Shown: piece by piece, positions 42,654 through 45,411 of the stretch
Layout: each line of letters begins with the position of its first letter
Position numbering within the stretch: position 1 is the stretch's first letter
Source: Lachnospiraceae bacterium UBA3820
GTDB lineage: Bacteria; Bacillota; Clostridia; Lachnospirales; Lachnospiraceae
Reading direction: 5' to 3'
DNA: 45,411 bases
NCBI GenBank assembly: GCA_002369325.1
Contig: DFDU01000109.1
Span: forward strand, 1-45,411
Translations under genes and position numbers: made by a program
The notes under the pieces: generated by a model
Database searches by the model: none
The model's input: the letters and a program-made list of their open reading frames with translations, nothing else
Told to the model about the DNA's origin: nothing

Positions 42654-44975
42654 TTATTGTTCTTTTATGACACTTTTTCTTTTGTTCTTTTTGTTTTCGT
42701 AAAGCGCTTCATCTGCATTGTGAAGTATTTCTTCGATACTTGTGGAAGGCGAACAGGTAAATGTATAAACACCGAGGCTTATGTCTATGTAGTAAGGCTT
42801 GCCGCAAGTATCATTTAATTCCTTGGAAAGAGCAGCGATAGTGTTACGTATTATTTTCGGTCTTTCGGCATCGTCAAGAAAAGCGAAAGCCACAAACTCG
42901 TCGCCACCGATTCTTCCGATGATATCATCGTCGGAAAAACTCTTCTTAAGAATGCTTGCAATACTCTTGATTGCAAAGTCTCCGTTTTTGTGACCATAGA
43001 TATCATTAACCTGCTTAAGGTTATCCATATCGGCAAAAACAATCATTGCACGCTTGCCTTCATTAAATGAAGAATTAACATGTGATTGAACGTTATCCAA
43101 AAAGCCGCGTCGGTTATTGATACCGGTAAGCTGATCTGTTATCGAAAGCTCGTTAAGAAGTCTGTTCTTTGCATTAAGCTCGGTAGCGGATATGGCAAGC
43201 TTCTTTTGTATAGCGAGCTGCTGCTTCATAAGTGAAATGAAGTTTAATGAGGTTGATAATTGCAGGGTGGTAGGATAAATGTTATCAAAATGAGTAATAT
43301 CTATCTCGCCTACAAATAATCCGTATTGAATATTATTGGTAAATAAAGGAGAAATAACCATAGTTCTTCTTCTGTCGTAGGAGGTATAGTGGTTATTGAA
43401 TACCTCATCCGAGGAAATAAGTCTGCTGTCACCGGACAGATAGGTTGTTTTGCCTTTGTCGTTACAAACCTGAAGGTAAAGATTCTTAGGAATCTTCCAT
43501 GAGCCATCAGGAAGAAGCATAACGGGCTCATCATAAATATATATATAAGAGCTGACAAAATCCGAATCTACCAATTTATCCATCATAAGCTTAAAGCAAG
43601 CCTCTTCATCATCGCTGTATGTAAGTGTATCTCTTGTAATATACATTGATGACCAGACATTTGATTTGTGTTTTCTGACGGTATTGTAAAGACTTCCCGA
43701 AGTGTGTAATAAAAGTGCTTCAAGAATATCATTAAACAATTGAGAGAGTATTGCTGTCCGGCTCTTATCATCGTCAGTAAAAGCAATTAAGAGCTCTTTA
43801 AGCTGGCAGATGGCATGTATGGTTTTATCAACGTTAAAATAGCTGCTTATAACCGGCGAATCAATAAGCTTTACAGCTTCATGAACCAAAAGATCACTGT
43901 CAAATACAAAATCCTTTTTCACTATTATAGGATTAAGTAAAGCTGTAAATAAAGGATTTATCACTTCGATAAGTTTATCATAATAAAATGTCTTTTTGTA
44001 ATCATGGAATAAATAGTTGTCAATATTTTCCAATGCAACATCAATTGAATCCGAGAAGCTGTTTTTCTTCTCAAGAAGCTTGTTTAAATTAAAGTCACCG
44101 CATCCGCAGGAAGAACGAACTATAAGCTCTGAATTAAGTATATTAACATTTGTTTTTCCTGAATTGATAAGATTTACGGCTTCAAATACCGATTGATAAC
44201 CCATAGTTATGACACTGTTATGAACAGTTGTAAGCGGTGGATCCAAAACTATTGAAACAGGAGAGTCATCATAGCCTGTTACAAGTATATCCTTGCCGAT
44301 TTCAAGACCATGCTCCTTGATGGCGGTATATCCGCCGATAGCCATTTGGTCATTTGCAAATACGATTGCTTCAAGATCAGGATTTCTATTAAGTAAATCA
44401 TCTACGATATCTTCTGTAAATTCCGAAAAATTACCGTAAACAATACGATTTTCGTCAATTTTAATATTATTTTCCTTAAGAACGTCCTTATAAGTATTAA
44501 GTCTTTCTCTTGCATCGGCATTCTCTTTTCTTCCGCTTACAAAGCCTATCCTGGTTTTGCCGTGCTCCTTGATAAGATGCTCGACTGCCTGACGCATACC
44601 TGTTTTACTTTCAGTATAAAGGTAAGGATAACCGGGTACTTCGATTTCTATTGTGAGGATAGGTATATCGAATTTACTTAAGAATGCAATCATATCATTT
44701 TCTGACAGAAAGCTTCCTATAGAACCGATTGATACAATAAGCGCATCAAGAGTATGCTTTGATGCATAGTAAAATATGGAATTGTATTGATAATCGAAAC
44801 GTGCATTTTTGGGATCGTTATAAGAAGCGTTCATATACATGCCCGGGAACACGACAAGATTAACGTCCAGTTCCTTTGCTGCACAATCAACGCCTTTACA
44901 TACCTCATATGCATAATCATTATCAAGATGACATGTGAAAAAACCGATATTAAGTCTTTTATTGTTTTTTTCCAT
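42654..44975 (-). CDS. Cytosolic diguanylate cyclase with LacI/periplasmic-binding-type sensor domain
   Basis: The 773-residue protein has no signal peptide and no membrane helices. Residues about 8-275 are a LacI-type ligand-binding fold (LNIGFFTCHLDNDYAYEV, TRIGFVSGRKENADARERL, AIVFANDQMAIGGY, DILVTGYDDSPVS) without the HTH headpiece, so it should sense a small molecule rather than bind DNA. A helical region links it to a GAF-like part (about 430-580). The C-terminal GGDEF domain (about 605-773) keeps DQLTGINNRRGF and RIGGDEFVAFAF, so it should make c-di-GMP from two GTP. An EAL phosphodiesterase lies at 15.5-17.5 kb. The gene starts at 44975 on the reverse strand with GGAGATA upstream. Confidence 0.88.
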   Translation of the reverse strand: MEKNNKRLNIGFFTCHLDNDYAYEVCKGVDCAAKELDVNLVVFPGMYMNASYNDPKNARFDYQYNSIFYYASKHTLDALIVSIGSIGSFLSENDMIAFLSKFDIPILTIEIEVPGYPYLYTESKTGMRQAVEHLIKEHGKTRIGFVSGRKENADARERLNTYKDVLKENNIKIDENRIVYGNFSEFTEDIVDDLLNRNPDLEAIVFANDQMAIGGYTAIKEHGLEIGKDILVTGYDDSPVSIVLDPPLTTVHNSVITMGYQSVFEAVNLINSGKTNVNILNSELIVRSSCGCGDFNLNKLLEKKNSFSDSIDVALENIDNYLFHDYKKTFYYDKLIEVINPLFTALLNPIIVKKDFVFDSDLLVHEAVKLIDSPVISSYFNVDKTIHAICQLKELLIAFTDDDKSRTAILSQLFNDILEALLLHTSGSLYNTVRKHKSNVWSSMYITRDTLTYSDDEEACFKLMMDKLVDSDFVSSYIYIYDEPVMLLPDGSWKIPKNLYLQVCNDKGKTTYLSGDSRLISSDEVFNNHYTSYDRRRTMVISPLFTNNIQYGLFVGEIDITHFDNIYPTTLQLSTSLNFISLMKQQLAIQKKLAISATELNAKNRLLNELSITDQLTGINNRRGFLDNVQSHVNSSFNEGKRAMIVFADMDNLKQVNDIYGHKNGDFAIKSIASILKKSFSDDDIIGRIGGDEFVAFAFLDDAERPKIIRNTIAALSKELNDTCGKPYYIDISLGVYTFTCSPSTSIEEILHNADEALYENKKNKRKSVIKEQ

Positions 44976-45088
44976 AAATATCTCCTATAGTAAGATAGTA
45001 AAAATGTAGTAAAACTGTATATAAACGTTCAATACTAATTTATCATATTTTGCTTTTTTTTTCAATAAAAAATATGGTGCTTAAATGC

Positions 45089-45117
45089 TTTACAAACTGT
45101 TCTATATCTAATATAAT
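45089..45117 (+). promoter_or_regulatory. Promoter of purM
   Basis: TTTACA at 45089-45094 and TATAAT at 45112-45117 are spaced 17 bp apart, about 53 bp before the purM start. No purine riboswitch is visible in the short leader. Confidence 0.75.
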
Positions 45118-45169
45118 AAATGCGATAAAAATCTTAGTATCAGTATATTTTATTCAGGAGGATTTACAT

Positions 45170-45411
45170 ATGGATTACAAAAAAGCAGGCGTTGACATTG
45201 AAGCCGGATATAAGTCGGTAGAACTTATGAAGGAGCACATTAAAAAGACCATGAGATCAGAGGTCTTAGGTGAAATAGGCGGCTTTGCCGGTGCTTTTGA
45301 CTTGAGCAATATTAAAAATATGGAGGAGCCGGTTCTTCTTTCGGGAACAGATGGATGCGGAACCAAGGTTAAGCTGGCATTTCTTATGGATAAGCATGAT
45401 ACCATAGGTAT
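45170..45411 (+). CDS. purM: Phosphoribosylformylglycinamidine cyclo-ligase, 3'-truncated by the window edge
   Basis: The frame starts at ATG 45170 with AGGAGG at 45156-45161 and stays open to the last base, so it lacks a stop in the window. The 80 visible residues read MDYKKAGVDIEAGYKSVELM..., then EVLGEIGGFAGAFDL and EPVLLSGTDGCGTKVKLAF, which are typical of PurM (AIR synthase), the fifth step of purine synthesis. The rest of the gene, and possibly other pur genes, lie to the right. Confidence 0.93.
   Translation, partial: MDYKKAGVDIEAGYKSVELMKEHIKKTMRSEVLGEIGGFAGAFDLSNIKNMEEPVLLSGTDGCGTKVKLAFLMDKHDTIG

Overview
The window looks like a chromosomal segment of a low-GC anaerobic Firmicute, most likely a Lachnospiraceae/Clostridia member. 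The basis is AT-rich DNA with strong GGAGG ribosome sites, a type III glutamine synthetase, an iron-only hydrogenase of the clostridial group-B type, a eukaryote-like NADP isocitrate dehydrogenase, class III-style amino-acid and aromatic genes, and family-typical small proteins (TSCPD, DUF378, DUF3810). The species is not identifiable from the sequence alone. Apart from two repeat elements, the region reads as stable housekeeping chromosome, with no phage, CRISPR, transposase or plasmid genes.

Layout. 1-1245: 3' part of NADP isocitrate dehydrogenase and its terminator. 1.3-6.1 kb: a translationally coupled pair, a TPR protein with a degenerate J-domain and an HscC-type Hsp70. 6.1-7.4 kb: infC-rpmI-rplT behind a promoter and an RNA terminator/antiterminator leader, with infC starting at ATT. 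7.5-9.6 kb: tRNA-Leu(AAG), a small CxxC protein and an O-antigen-ligase-like membrane protein. 9.7-17.5 kb: tyrS, a glycerol-1-phosphate-dehydrogenase-like enzyme, a HAD phosphatase, a TSCPD protein, a beta-glucoside kinase/6-phospho-beta-glucosidase pair, and a membrane EAL phosphodiesterase. 17.6-26.2 kb: Na+-coupled amino-acid symporter, citrate synthase (reverse strand), [FeFe] hydrogenase, birA-like gene, DUF3810 protein, coiled-coil protein, metF. 26.8-29.2 kb (reverse): pheA-aroF behind a phenylalanine leader-peptide attenuator, and DUF378. 29.4-34.2 kb: a PurF paralogue without the catalytic cysteine, an XRE regulator, a polar amino-acid ABC importer (reverse) and a BlaI-type regulator. 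34.3-42.0 kb: an unusual K/D/E-rich membrane protein, a D-lactate-dehydrogenase N-terminal fragment, glutamine synthetase III, shikimate kinase, topoisomerase III and a hexapeptide-repeat protein. 42.7-45.4 kb: a reverse-strand diguanylate cyclase with a LacI-like sensor domain, and the 5' end of purM.

Themes. Citrate synthase and isocitrate dehydrogenase make 2-oxoglutarate, and glutamine synthetase III uses the glutamate made from it. pheA, aroF and aroK belong to aromatic amino-acid synthesis, with pheA-aroF apparently controlled by phenylalanyl-tRNA charging. The EAL and GGDEF proteins would break down and make c-di-GMP. The ROK kinase and GH1 enzyme form an ATP-dependent, PTS-independent route for beta-glucosides.

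The most unusual structure is a roughly 610-bp non-coding foldback element present twice (26167-26782 and 42038-42647) in opposite orientations. Each copy is a nested palindrome: a terminal stem enclosing two large hairpins and a small central one. Each large hairpin carries a 108-bp core bounded by TAAATCAG/CTGATTTA, giving four related cores in the window. Stem differences between copies and between cores are often compensatory, which argues that the folded structure itself is maintained. Both copies fill almost exactly the gap between two convergent genes. I do not recognise this family; it is the best candidate here for something undescribed.
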